NCBI GenBank assembly: GCA_947685225.1 | Contig: CANTUV010000024.1 | Location: 57,378,001 to 57,442,000 of the forward strand | DNA: 64,000 bases | Source: Garcia nutans | Lineage: Eukaryota > Streptophyta > Magnoliopsida > Malpighiales > Euphorbiaceae | Direction: 5' to 3' | Part shown: positions 1-9,963 of the stretch, piece by piece | Position numbering within the stretch: the first letter of the stretch is position 1 | How the letters are laid out: each line of letters opens with the position of its first letter | Program-made: the position numbers and the translations under genes | Notes under the pieces: generated by a model | Seen by the model: the letters and a program-made list of their open reading frames with translations, nothing else | Database searches by the model: none | What the model was told of the DNA's origin: nothing

Positions 1-483
1 GATGGATCGAGAGATGAAGTTTAATACTTGAACAATTCAATTAGGGACTTAGGTGAATTAGAGATATAACCTATTAAAAAGATTATTTCACTTGTAACAA
101 GATTAGTTGAAAGAGGTTTGAATGCGAGAGCTTATTTCCTTGACTTGATTAGTTGAGTTGTTTGAGATTTAATCTTTGAAATTGAATTAGTTAAGAGGAA
201 TAACCGTTCATACATATAAGTAGTAGAGAAGTGCAAGCCCTAGACCATTCTATCAAGTGAATCAAAACACAGCTCAATTTACTTTTATTGTTTTAAACTT
301 TAATCAATCTTCTTCATTATTTAGCAATTTATAAATCTCTTTATTACTTGTTAAACATAATCTGATAAGCAATTGACCACTTTAGCTTCCTTGAGAGAAC
401 GACCTTGGGGCGATCACCTTTGCTACAGCTACCTCGTATACTTGCGAGTGACGCTTTGTGGTAGAGTTAATTTGAGCGTAACA
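1..483 (+). repeat. E1 (Athila-like) 5' LTR, 3' part only
   Basis: This segment aligns along its whole length with 25595-26086, the end of the E1 3' LTR, with scattered substitutions. It ends in CA seven bases before a tRNA-Asp-type primer binding site. The LTR begins outside the window, so its 5' flank and target site duplication cannot be checked. By comparison with the right copy, roughly 1.25 kb of this LTR is missing from the window. Confidence 0.9.
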
Positions 484-489
484 AGTTTT

Positions 490-507
490 TGGCGCCGCTG
501 CCGGGGA
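490..507 (+). other. Primer binding site of E1 (tRNA-Asp type)
   Basis: TGGCGCCGCTGCCGGGGA matches the 3' end of plant tRNA-Asp with one mismatch (CGC in place of the usual CGT). A tRNA-Asp PBS in the context TTTTTGGCGCC is usual for Athila and Tat elements. It primes minus-strand cDNA synthesis. Confidence 0.88.
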
Positions 508-570
508 AGCTAATTGGCGAAATTGTTTATTAAAAAAAATATAAATATATTTTAGATTATATTTTGTCTT

Positions 571-3500
571 TTGCTTTTAATTGTTTCTTTTTCTAGACAA
601 TTTTGTTTATGCAAGGCAGGAGATCACTCGAAGGAGAGCTACATCCATTCATTCCAGAAATTCAGAGAGTGCAAAAGGAGTAGAGAGGAGTTTGAGCTCT
701 ACACCGGATTTGATACTTCAGAGGAAGACACTTCGGATTTTGAGTCAGAATCAGCACAATCAGTTAAAATGGCTGAAGAAAGACAAAGAACCATGAGAGA
801 TTTTGCTAGACCTGTCATTGGGACTTCCACTTCTTGCATAAGACTGACAGATGCAGCAAGGAACTATGAGTTGAAGAACATTCACTACAACATGCTGCCA
901 TCATTCTATGGAGTTCCAAATGAAGATCCTTTGAATTTTATTAGGGATTTCTACTCCACCATCAACACTTTTCCTTTGGGAGGACTAACAGAAGATCAGT
1001 TGAAGATGAGATGTTTCCCTTATACCTTGAAGGATAGGGCAAAAAGCTGGCTCATGATGTTGCCTGAAAACTCACTGACAACTTGGGAGCAAGTTTACAA
1101 TAAATTCATGGGCAAGTTCTATTCACACCAAAAGACAGCTGAGTTGAGAGGGAAGATTGCCACATTCTCTCAGTTTGAAGGAGAGCCATTTCATGAGGCT
1201 TGGGACAGATTCAAGATGTTATTGATCCAGTGTCCACATCATCACTACCCACTTCAACTCCTTAATCAGTTTTTCTATGATGGTCTCACCCAGCAATTTC
1301 AGAACACTGTTGATAATGCAGCTGGGGGAGCCATGGGAGAAAAGACAGCTGATGAGACTTATGAGATCTTTGAGATGTTGGGAGCTAATTCTCAACAAAA
1401 GAGTGTAAGGGGAAGAAGCAAGGGGGTAAATCAATTAGAAGCCAATACTGAAATGGTTAGTCAAATAGCTGAGTTGACAAGACAGGTTCAGATGCTAAAC
1501 ATGAAGAACAATATTTCTTCATCTACTCAAGAAGTGTGTGGAATCTGTGGGACATTTGGGCATGGAGCAAATATATGTCCCTCTGCATATGAGACTTTTA
1601 GGAATGAAGCTGAGCAAGTTAATGCTATGGGGGGATTTCAACCAAGAGCTAGGAATGATCCTTACTCCAACACTTACAATCCTGGTTGGAGGAGCCACCC
1701 CAATTTTTCCTGGACAACAAATAATGCTCAACAGCCTTTCCATTTGCTCCAGAGACAGAACCAGCAGCAGGGCCAATCCTCAAATCAAAATCAAGGTCAG
1801 CCTAAAAGAGAGAGTTTGGAGGACAGTTTACAAGCTTTCATTAAAGTCAGTGCTCAGAACCAAGAGATGAACAACAAGAGACTGGATTCCTTGGAAGCAT
1901 CCTTTAAGAAGGTGGAGACCCAAGTGGGGCAACTTGCACAACAGATGCAGATTCAACAAAAGGGGAAGTTTCCAAGTCAACCTGAGCAGGCACAAGCAGT
2001 GACTGTTCTTAGGAGTGGCAAGGTAATTAATAACAATGTTGAAAATAATTCTGTGAATGCAGGTGGGCAAGAGAAGAGAAAGGAAGGAGAATTAGAGAAC
2101 AAAGGTGCTGATGAAAGATCACTGGAGAAGACCCCTACATCAGATTTGCACAGGGCAAGCAATCCATACAGGCCACCTATACCATTCCCTAGCAGGTTGA
2201 AGGATGATAAAAAAGATAAGCAGTTTTCAGATATCTTCAACATGCTATCTAAGGTAAGTATCAACTTACCATTACTTGAAGCAATTAAGAACATGCCGGC
2301 TTATGCTAAGTTCTTCAAAGAATTGAATACCAAGAAAAAAAGGTATGAGCCGAATGAAAAGGTGATAGTTTCTGAGATAGCTAGTGCTGTTTTGCAGCAT
2401 AAACTGCCTCCTAAGCTAAAGGATCCTGGAAGCTTTATTATTCAAATTGCTATGGGGAATGGAAAAAGTACTGAGGGTATGTGTGATTTAGGGGCTAGTG
2501 TGAATTTAATGCCTTATTCTGTTTATCTTGACTTGGAATTAGGGGAACTTAAAACCACAAAAATGGTATTGCAATTAGCTGATAGATCTCTTAGATTCCC
2601 GAAAGGGGTTATAGAAGATGTGTTAGTTAAAGTTGGTGGTTTAATAGTTCCTATTGATTTCATTGTTCTTGACATGGAAGTAGGTAATTCTTCACCATCT
2701 GCACACACCATTCTGCTGGGTAGGCCTTTTATGGCAACTACCAACACTTTGATAGATGTTAAGAATGGAAAATTATCAATGACTATTTTGGGACAAACTG
2801 TGGAATTTTCTATTTTTAATACTTCTCCTATTCCTACAACTGCTTTATATGAGGATTGTTCTTTCATTGATTGTGTTGATGCAGTTGTTTCAGATGTGTT
2901 CTTGCAGACAGGTACCTCTGATAAATTGGAGCTGGCATTGACTTTGGATAGTGATTTGGAAATTTTTGATACAGAAATAGCCAGTTGTCTTGAGACTTTA
3001 GAGGATGCTGAAATAGAGGAGCTTAAGGAGGACCCAATTTTTGAACCTTCCCCCACTGAAAAAGAAGAGAAGAACCCCTCACTAGAGTTAGAGCTGAAAG
3101 AGTTACCTAAGAATCTGAAATATGTGTTTTTAGGAGATCACAACACTTTACCTGTGATAATATCTAGTGAACTTAGTGAAGGGGAGGAGATGAGGTTAGT
3201 GAGTGAGCTTAAAAGATTGAAGAGAGCAATAGGATGGGGATTGAGTGACATCAAGGGTATTAGCCCTTCCATGTGCATGCATAGAATCATTTTAGAAGAG
3301 GGAGCTAAACCTGTGAGAGAAACCCAAAGGAGACTTAACCCAAATATGAGTGAAGTGGTTAAGAAGGAAGTGCTCAAATTGTTGGATGAAGGAGTAATTT
3401 ATCCAATCGCTAACAGTGAGTGGGTGAGCCCAGTACATGTAGTTCCTAAGAAATCTGGAATCACTGTGGTGAAAAATGAGAAGAATGAGTTGGTTCCTAC

Positions 3501-5988
3501 TAGGACTACTACTGGATGGAGAATGTGCATCGATTATAGGAAGTTGAACAATGCTACAAAGAAAGATCATTTCCCTCTTCCTTTTATTGATCAGATGTTA
3601 GATAAACTTTCTGGGCACTCACATTATTGTTTTCTGGATGGCCTTTCAGGTTACTATCAGGTGCCAATAGCTCCAGAGGATCAGTCAAAGACAACCTTTA
3701 CTTGCCCTTTTGGGACTTATGCATTTCGACGTATGCCCTTTGGCTTGTGCAATGCACCTGCAACTTTTCAGAGATGCATGATGTCTGTCTTCTCAGATAT
3801 GATCGACGATTTTATTGAGGTATTTATGGATGATTTTTCTGTTTTTGGTAATTCTTTTGATAATTGCCTCGATAAACTTGTTCGTGTGCTTGAGAGATGC
3901 ATTGAATGTAACCTCACTTTAAGTTGGGAGAAGAGTCATTTTATGGTTACTCAGGGCATTGTCTTAGGTCATGTGGTGTCGAGTAAAGGAATTACGGTGG
4001 ATAAGGCTAAAATTGAATTGATTGCTAAGTTACCCCCACCTACCTCTGTTAAGGGAATAAGAAGTTTTTTAGGGCATGCAGGATTTTACAGAAGGTTTAT
4101 TAAGGATTTTTCCAAAATAAGCCAACCATTGTGCCATTTATTGGGGAAAGATGTTCCATTTGAATTTACAGCACAATGCATGCAAGCTTTTAATTCCCTT
4201 AAGGAAAAATTGACTAGTGCACCTGTGATTGTAGCTCCTGTCTGGTCTTTACCTTTTGAAATCATGTGTGATGCTTCTAACCATGCAGTAGGAGCTGTTC
4301 TTGGGCAAAGGGTTGACAAATACTTGAGGGTAATTTATTATGCTAGTTTAACCCTGAATAGTGCACAAATGAACTACACCACAACTGAGAAGGAAATGTT
4401 AGCTGTCGTGTTTGCTTTAGACAAATTTAGAGCATATTTAATAGGGTCAAAAATTATTGTTCATTCTGACCATGCAGCTCTTAAATATCTTTTAACAAAA
4501 CAGCATGCTAAACCGCGCTTAATTAGATGGGTGTTGTTATTGCAAGAGTTTGATTTCCAGATCAGGAAGGGTAGTGAGAATGTTGTTGCTGATCATCTAT
4601 CCAGATTACCCTACTTTAATGAAAATCTTGCATCTGATAGCATTCATAAAAATTTAGAAGCATTTTCGGATGAGCATTTGTTTGTGGTAATTAATGCACC
4701 TTGGTTTGCAGATATTGCTAACTATCTTGCTTGTGGAATTTTGCGATCTAACATGTCTTTTCAGGAAAAGAAAAGGTTTCTACACTTGAGTAAGTTTTAT
4801 TTTTGGGATGAACCTTATCTATTCCGGATTTGCAAGGATGAGATAGTTCGCAGGTGTGTTTCTGAGGAAGAACAACTAAGTGTTCTTCAATTTTGTCATG
4901 ACCTTCACTGTGGGGGACATTTTGGAGGAAGAAAGACTGCAGAAAAGGTGCTTCAAAGTGGTTTTTACTGGCCTACTTTATTTAAAGATGCTCAAGACTA
5001 CTGTAAGCAATGTGATCGTTGTCAGAGAGTAGGTAACATTGGAAGAAGGAATGAAATGCCCCTTCAGTCATTTATGGTAGTTGAACTGTTTGACGTGTGG
5101 GGAATAGACTTCATGGGTCCTTTCCCCAAATCCTTTGGTTATGAATACATTTTAGTTGCTGTTGATTATGTTTCCAAATGGGTGGAGGCAATCCCCACCC
5201 GTACTAATGATGCTAATATTGTTGTTAAATTTGTGAAGGAAAACATTCTTAGCAGGTTTGGCACACCAAGGGTGATAGTCAGTGATGGGGGGAGCCATTT
5301 TTGCAACAGGCTTTTTGAGAAGTTAATGCACAAATCTGGCGTGAAGCATAAGGTGTCAACCCCATACCATTCACAGACTTCTGGACAAGTGGAAACATCA
5401 AACAAGCAGTTAAAAGGAATTTTGGAGAAAACAGTCAACACATCCAGGAAGGATTGGGCAAGCAGATTGCACGATGCACTATGGGCATATCGGACTGCTT
5501 TCAAAACTCCTCTAGGAATGAGTCCATATCGATTGGTGTTTGGAAAAGCTTGTCACTTACCAGTGGAGTTGGAGCACAGAGCATATTGGGCAATAAAGAC
5601 TCTGAATTTGGACTTGGACAAAGCGAAGAGAAAACGATTTCTACAAATTTCAGAGTTAGATGAGCTGAGGAATGAGGCCTATGAGAGCTCGAGAATTTAC
5701 AAGGATCGCACTAAAGTACTTCATGATAAAATTATGGTGCGAAAGACATTGAGTCCAGGTATGAAGGTTTTACTTTTTAACTCACGACTCCGTCTTTTTC
5801 CAGGTAAACTCAAGTCTCGATGGAGTGGCCCTTTCGAGATAACTCAGGTATACCCTTCTGGTGCAATTGAATTACTTAACTCTAGAACAGGTGAGACTTT
5901 CAAAGTGAATGGACAGAGAGTTAAGCCATACAATGAAGGATTTCAGGAAGTGAGGGTCATTGACAGCACTTTGATTCATGATCCCTAG
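571..5988 (+). CDS. E1 Athila-like gag-pol polyprotein (intact ORF)
   Basis: A single 1805-codon ORF with no stop or frameshift. Gag lies at about residues 67-270 and is followed by a CX2CX4HX4C zinc knuckle (C323-C336). The aspartic protease active site is DLGAS (D639). Reverse transcriptase has motif A D1023 and the FMDD box (D1087-D1088). RNase H has D1234, E1273 and D1300. Integrase has its HHCC zinc domain near 1443-1490, then D1513, D1572 and E1608 with D-x35-E spacing, and a C-terminal RWSGPFEI module. DLGAS and FMDD are usual for Athila. M67 (base 769) is the more likely start, because conserved gag sequence begins just after it and the preceding residues look like read-through leader. 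There is no chromodomain. All catalytic residues are present, so this is the least decayed polyprotein in the window. The ORF is separated from its own 3' LTR by a 14.5-kb insert. Confidence 0.93.
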   Translation: MLLIVSFSRQFCLCKAGDHSKESYIHSFQKFRECKRSREEFELYTGFDTSEEDTSDFESESAQSVKMAEERQRTMRDFARPVIGTSTSCIRLTDAARNYELKNIHYNMLPSFYGVPNEDPLNFIRDFYSTINTFPLGGLTEDQLKMRCFPYTLKDRAKSWLMMLPENSLTTWEQVYNKFMGKFYSHQKTAELRGKIATFSQFEGEPFHEAWDRFKMLLIQCPHHHYPLQLLNQFFYDGLTQQFQNTVDNAAGGAMGEKTADETYEIFEMLGANSQQKSVRGRSKGVNQLEANTEMVSQIAELTRQVQMLNMKNNISSSTQEVCGICGTFGHGANICPSAYETFRNEAEQVNAMGGFQPRARNDPYSNTYNPGWRSHPNFSWTTNNAQQPFHLLQRQNQQQGQSSNQNQGQPKRESLEDSLQAFIKVSAQNQEMNNKRLDSLEASFKKVETQVGQLAQQMQIQQKGKFPSQPEQAQAVTVLRSGKVINNNVENNSVNAGGQEKRKEGELENKGADERSLEKTPTSDLHRASNPYRPPIPFPSRLKDDKKDKQFSDIFNMLSKVSINLPLLEAIKNMPAYAKFFKELNTKKKRYEPNEKVIVSEIASAVLQHKLPPKLKDPGSFIIQIAMGNGKSTEGMCDLGASVNLMPYSVYLDLELGELKTTKMVLQLADRSLRFPKGVIEDVLVKVGGLIVPIDFIVLDMEVGNSSPSAHTILLGRPFMATTNTLIDVKNGKLSMTILGQTVEFSIFNTSPIPTTALYEDCSFIDCVDAVVSDVFLQTGTSDKLELALTLDSDLEIFDTEIASCLETLEDAEIEELKEDPIFEPSPTEKEEKNPSLELELKELPKNLKYVFLGDHNTLPVIISSELSEGEEMRLVSELKRLKRAIGWGLSDIKGISPSMCMHRIILEEGAKPVRETQRRLNPNMSEVVKKEVLKLLDEGVIYPIANSEWVSPVHVVPKKSGITVVKNEKNELVPTRTTTGWRMCIDYRKLNNATKKDHFPLPFIDQMLDKLSGHSHYCFLDGLSGYYQVPIAPEDQSKTTFTCPFGTYAFRRMPFGLCNAPATFQRCMMSVFSDMIDDFIEVFMDDFSVFGNSFDNCLDKLVRVLERCIECNLTLSWEKSHFMVTQGIVLGHVVSSKGITVDKAKIELIAKLPPPTSVKGIRSFLGHAGFYRRFIKDFSKISQPLCHLLGKDVPFEFTAQCMQAFNSLKEKLTSAPVIVAPVWSLPFEIMCDASNHAVGAVLGQRVDKYLRVIYYASLTLNSAQMNYTTTEKEMLAVVFALDKFRAYLIGSKIIVHSDHAALKYLLTKQHAKPRLIRWVLLLQEFDFQIRKGSENVVADHLSRLPYFNENLASDSIHKNLEAFSDEHLFVVINAPWFADIANYLACGILRSNMSFQEKKRFLHLSKFYFWDEPYLFRICKDEIVRRCVSEEEQLSVLQFCHDLHCGGHFGGRKTAEKVLQSGFYWPTLFKDAQDYCKQCDRCQRVGNIGRRNEMPLQSFMVVELFDVWGIDFMGPFPKSFGYEYILVAVDYVSKWVEAIPTRTNDANIVVKFVKENILSRFGTPRVIVSDGGSHFCNRLFEKLMHKSGVKHKVSTPYHSQTSGQVETSNKQLKGILEKTVNTSRKDWASRLHDALWAYRTAFKTPLGMSPYRLVFGKACHLPVELEHRAYWAIKTLNLDLDKAKRKRFLQISELDELRNEAYESSRIYKDRTKVLHDKIMVRKTLSPGMKVLLFNSRLRLFPGKLKSRWSGPFEITQVYPSGAIELLNSRTGETFKVNGQRVKPYNEGFQEVRVIDSTLIHDP

Positions 5989-6230
5989 GCCTTGCATGGT
6001 GTCCAGCTTTATGACATTAAAGAAGCGCTAAATGGGAGGCAGCCCATTGGTTTTCATTTATTTTTCGTAGTTGTAATTTTTAATTTAACAAGTATTAATT
6101 TTATGTTCGGTTTAAATAAATGGACTGTGCTTTGATCGGTTTTTCTTTACTTTGTGTTTCAGGGTGTTCACAGAATAAGGTTTGATAAATCGTTTAAAAA
6201 AAAGTGTTAAAAGTGAGTAACAGGCAGTAG

Positions 6231-6466
6231 GTGACACGGCCAAAGGCCTTGGCCGTGTCCATAGGCCGTGTCACACACTGGACACACATCAAATTCGATT
6301 TTGAAACTTTTGTACAGATTGGGACACACCCAGGGGACACGGCCGTGTCACTTGGCCGTGTCCCCCATTTTGCTTCAGCCACGGCCGTGTTAGCTTGCAC
6401 TTGGCCGTGTTTCTCCAATTTCACACACCAGACACGGCCAAGTTCCCACAAACACGGCCGTGTCCA
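6231..6466. repeat. ACACGGCC palindrome cluster between gag-pol and second ORF of E1
   Basis: About ten copies of GACACGGCC or its complement GGCCGTGTC, often as inverted pairs such as CACGGCCAAAGGCCTTGGCC. They sit in the 0.77-kb spacer between the two E1 genes. The same motif clusters in the E1 3' LTR and in E3, E4 and E5 LTRs. An ORF that crosses this stretch is a by-product of the repeat. Confidence 0.85.
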
Positions 6467-6540
6467 TCATTTTTTTACTTTAAAGGTCTCGATTTTTGCA
6501 CAGATTTCATTTTTAATCCCTAATTTTTTTTTCTTTTCTT

Positions 6541-6550
6541 CGTCTCTCTT

Positions 6551-6591
<41 letters not shown>

Positions 6592-6598
6592 CTCTCTT
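6541..6598. repeat. CT microsatellite
   Basis: Nearly pure (CT)n tract upstream of the second E1 ORF, possibly within the leader of its transcript. No other structure is visible between here and the ATG at 6755. Confidence 0.9.
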
Positions 6599-6754
6599 AT
6601 CGCCATAGCCATTGTTTTGATTGAAATTTTCCAAATCTTTCATTAACGCATCCAATTTCTTCAACAAACCTTGACATATTCACTTAAAACTCCATCTTTA
6701 CTCATATACTTGTGATTTAATTCAGTTTTGGGTTGAATTTTCAGATTTCTAAGG

Positions 6755-7897
6755 ATGACGAGAACTAAGACTGTTTCACACCACAAGGCGAAGAGGCCTA
6801 CCACCGGAGGAGCTTCTTCTTCTTCATCTGTTGTACCTTCAAAAAGAGCGAGTCTTTTGGCTAGGAGTTTTTACCCGACAAGGTATGTAAATGATGAATC
6901 GCTTGATGTTTTGCAAATTAGGACTGATTTCAATAAATATGTGCAATACCTTGGGTGGGAGACTTTTGTCACCTTAAGACCGTTGCAGTTTGAGGAGCTC
7001 ACTTTGGAATTTTTGACATCCCTTAAGGTGGAAAGGGATGATAAGAAAATCTGTAGGAAATTGATGTTTAAATTGTTGGGAAAATCATTTGTGCTTAATA
7101 TTGATGAGTTAAATGCTATTTATGGTTTTCATCAGCATGGGGAACGGTCATTACCTAAAAAATTTAGGCAACAGTTTGCTTGGGGAGCCTTGGGCTCTGG
7201 TACTTATGTGGCCAAATCGGCCAAAGCATCTAGATTGAGAAACCCTGCTGTAAGATATTTGCACAGGTTTATGGCCTGCGGATTCTTTGCCCGGAAGGAA
7301 AGCCCGGGTGTGGTTACGCTGAATGAATTATTTTTCCTTGATAGTGTTTTGAATGGGATAGCTGTCAGTGCTGGCTATTGGTTAGCCGATATTTTTGATT
7401 CTGTGGCTAACGGGAAAAAGGGGGCAATTTGTGTTGGAGGGTTGGTTACCACACTAGCAGTAGCCCTGGTTGAGGATTTTGATCCGAGTACTACTCGTAT
7501 GACTAGAATATTGGGTAATGACTCTCTTGATTTAGCTACATTGACAAAGATACACATGGTGGTGCGTAGGAGAGGGACTTATGTGATGCCCTCAGGTGAA
7601 CCTGCAGCACCAGGGGATAGGCAGAAGAGAGCCCGGGTTGAAGAGGAGTCAGACTCGGATTCTCTAGGTCTTGATGAGGATGCTCCGGTCTCGGAACATC
7701 AAGAGGTACTTCGGAGGATTGAGGCCCTGGAGGGCAAAGTGGATCGACTGGAGGGCAAAGTGGATCGATTAGAAGACACAGTGGGCCAAAACCATGCTGA
7801 GATGTTGCAACACATGGAGCAGATTAACAGCAGTCTGGCCAAGATCCTGAGTCTTCATCCCTCCGCTGCATCATCTTCCCGCCCACCTTTTCCATAG
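6755..7897 (+). CDS. E1 second ORF, ATHILA ORF1-like protein with C-terminal coiled coil
   Basis: An intact 380-codon ORF 0.77 kb downstream of pol, where Athila elements carry their extra gene (sometimes called env-like). The N-terminus is basic and Ser-rich (KAKRP, then a serine run), which suits nuclear import. The middle (about residues 50-270) has the WETF...LEFLTSL and NIDELNAIYGF pattern I associate with the ATHILA ORF-1 or putative plant transposon protein families. Residues 310-365 contain an in-frame repeat, EGKVDRLEGKVDRLED, and form a heptad coiled coil. I see no signal peptide and no transmembrane helix, so an envelope function is not supported. The role is unknown. Family assignment is from memory of the pattern and would need a profile search. 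Confidence 0.78.
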   Translation: MTRTKTVSHHKAKRPTTGGASSSSSVVPSKRASLLARSFYPTRYVNDESLDVLQIRTDFNKYVQYLGWETFVTLRPLQFEELTLEFLTSLKVERDDKKICRKLMFKLLGKSFVLNIDELNAIYGFHQHGERSLPKKFRQQFAWGALGSGTYVAKSAKASRLRNPAVRYLHRFMACGFFARKESPGVVTLNELFFLDSVLNGIAVSAGYWLADIFDSVANGKKGAICVGGLVTTLAVALVEDFDPSTTRMTRILGNDSLDLATLTKIHMVVRRRGTYVMPSGEPAAPGDRQKRARVEEESDSDSLGLDEDAPVSEHQEVLRRIEALEGKVDRLEGKVDRLEDTVGQNHAEMLQHMEQINSSLAKILSLHPSAASSSRPPFP

Positions 7898-8952
7898 ATG
7901 TTGATTTCCTTGCTTTATTTTGTTTACTGTACTTTTGTTTTTATTTTTCGTTTGTGTTTTCATGTTAACATTTTATTTTTGGATATTTTATTTTCGTCTA
8001 TTGTACTTTTGTTTTTGAACTTTTGTGTGTGTGATGGAAAGCTAGGATTTTGCTTCACCAGGTCCAATGGAAGACAAGTTGTCCTTTAACTCTTTTTTAT
8101 TTATTATTCTTGTTTTCCATTGAGGACAATGTAAATTTTAAAGTGTGGGGTAAGCATTCCTTTAATTTGTGTTTTTGTTTTGTTCGTCTTGTTTTGCTTA
8201 TTGTGGTTGTTTTGTTTATTGTGTTTGTGGTGCATGGCATAATTGTTGAAATCTTATTAATCTTTTCTTTGATTCTAGCAGTATAGTTGAGACGTTAGTA
8301 TCAGCATGGAAATGAGCATTTGAATTCATTCAGGATTAATTTTCACATTCTGCGGTTCATGACAGATAAATCTTTGAGAATCCACCTTTGTGAGTTTTGA
8401 GCCTTATAGATTAAATGATTGATTCTCTTTTCTTCAGTGTGCACCTCCATGATTTTGCATCTCTAGAGTTTGCTTTTGCATGCTAATTGAACTCACATTA
8501 TGATTTAATCTCAAGTTTTAGAATGATGAAGGCAAATTAGGTTAGCCCTTAGCTTAAAAAGACCTCCCTTAATATTGATTTCCTTAGTGAGCCAAGTTGA
8601 GCCTTTGACCTTTTCTTGTTTGATCAACACAATTCTCAACTTAGCATTTTCTTATTTTCATCATACCTGCATTAAGAAATGGAGTTTTATGATATGGCAG
8701 GAGGGTGGTTTAGTTCAAAGTGTGGGGTAAGCAATAAAAGAATTTTTGGTATTGCTATTTGGGGTTGAAATGCATATTTTGCACTTTGTATTAGATTAAG
8801 AGTTGATTATTCCTTTCCTCTACATTTTAAGCTAGATGTTCTATGCAATGTTATACTTTGTATATATGTATTAAAAAAATAAATAAATAAATAAATAAAA
8901 AATAAAAGAAAAAAGAAAAAGAGAAAATAAAAAAGATATATATATACAAAAG
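7898..8952 (+). other. E1 3' UTR, first part
   Basis: T-rich non-coding DNA after the second ORF. It contains two copies of the AAAGTGTGGGGTAAGC polypurine-like motif (near 8140 and 8717), a motif that recurs near 23576 and, shortened, directly before the 3' LTR. Short ORFs starting at 7898 and 8050 show no protein-like features. The segment ends in A-rich sequence around 8880-8952. Confidence 0.7.
8640..8952 (+). repeat. Long direct repeat flanking the E1 insert, copy 1
   Basis: Closely matches 23507-23806, including the shared segments CATCATACCTGCATTAAG and CTAGATGTTCTATGCAA. The two copies flank the 14.5-kb insert in the E1 3' UTR. See copy 2 and the findings. Confidence 0.8.
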
Positions 8953-9309
8953 TCAAACTGTTGCGGGTGAATGAAAACTTACGAGCGCTGGTTGGGGCAG
9001 GCGCCAATTTGCCGCAGGAATTTCCTGCGGCGAATTAGCCCAAGCAGATTCACCTTCGGCGATGAAATTTTTCGTCGCCGATTTTTATTTATTTATTCAT
9101 TTTTATTTAATTATTTTTACCTTTACTCATATTACCATTTTATTTTTACTAAAAATTATAAATAATAAATATTATTTAATTAAAATAACATAAAATTATC
9201 AAACCAGACTGAGTAAAAAATTAAGGGTTTACAGTTTGCCCCCTGCTTGAACGATCTGAGACTATGGCAAAAAAGAGTAAAAAGCAATAAGACTTAATTT
9301 TTCTGAGAT
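8953..9309. other. Unassigned DNA with two GC-rich hairpins, inside the E1 3' UTR
   Basis: Two imperfect inverted repeats stand out from AT-rich surroundings: arms TTGCCGCAGGA and TCCTGCGGCGAA near 9009-9035, and arms TCGGCGATGAA and TTCGTCGCCGA near 9057-9083. The rest is AT-rich without a convincing ORF. I do not recognise the element it comes from. Hairpins like these occur at Helitron ends and in MITEs, but no diagnostic ends were found. Confidence 0.5.
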
Positions 9310-9443
9310 GCTTTAGATTTTGGGTTCTAGACTCAGTTTGAGTTCTAGACTCCAAAAAGACTTGGGTTCTGGACCCGGGATGGTTTGGGTTCTGGACCCG
9401 ATTTAAATTTTGGACTCGAAAAAGACTTGGGTTCTAGACCCGG
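9310..9443. repeat. Tandem array of a roughly 42-bp unit, left part
   Basis: Repeats of GGGTTCTGGACCCGA alternating with TTTGGACT-like half units. The array continues after E2 at 20874, so E2 inserted into it. The last five bases, CCCGG (9439-9443), are the E2 target site duplication. Confidence 0.8.
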
Positions 9444-9945
9444 TGTAACACCCCTTCCCAACCTACATGTGTAAGTCGAGTAGAGGCGCCACACTATCCT
9501 AATGTTGTTACCAATTTACTTAGTCAAATTTTAATTCTGATTTTTACAGAAATTTTGCCATAGTTCCGCCTAGAAATTTGGATCCCAAGTGTCGACAAAA
9601 CTTGTTTTTCTGATTTTTTTTTAAAACATTTTACACAGACCAATATAATTACCATCAAATTTAATGCACTCCCAATGAATCCACCTTATACCCTCAACTA
9701 CAAACCTGCACGAAGAGTTCACACTTCTAATATAACATAAAGTAAAGATTTATGATTATTACATACTACTAACATACAATTATAACATAGAAAATCTCTT
9801 TTATATTTATTCATATACATGCCACAACTAGCTAACTCATAATGGAACTAAAAGATCTACCCCTGAGATTTGCTGTGGTCTGGTCGTTGCTTTCCCAAGA
9901 TTTATCTACTGCTCCGAACCTACGAGTCAAGGAAAACTTAACTCG

Positions 9946-9963
9946 CTGAGCAATGTCGCTCAG
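9946..9963 (-). other. LTR hairpin, E2 3' LTR
   Basis: CTGAGC and GCTCAG arms around a six-base loop. It is homologous by flanking sequence (GTACC...AGCGAG on the element strand) to the CTAAGC/GCTTAG hairpins of E3 to E6, with a compensatory A-T to G-C pair change. The second E2 LTR has the same hairpin near 18440. Confidence 0.65.

Noticed and set aside
6755..7897. Retroviral-type envelope protein
   Set aside because: No signal peptide, transmembrane segment or cleavage motif; it fits the ATHILA ORF1-like family.
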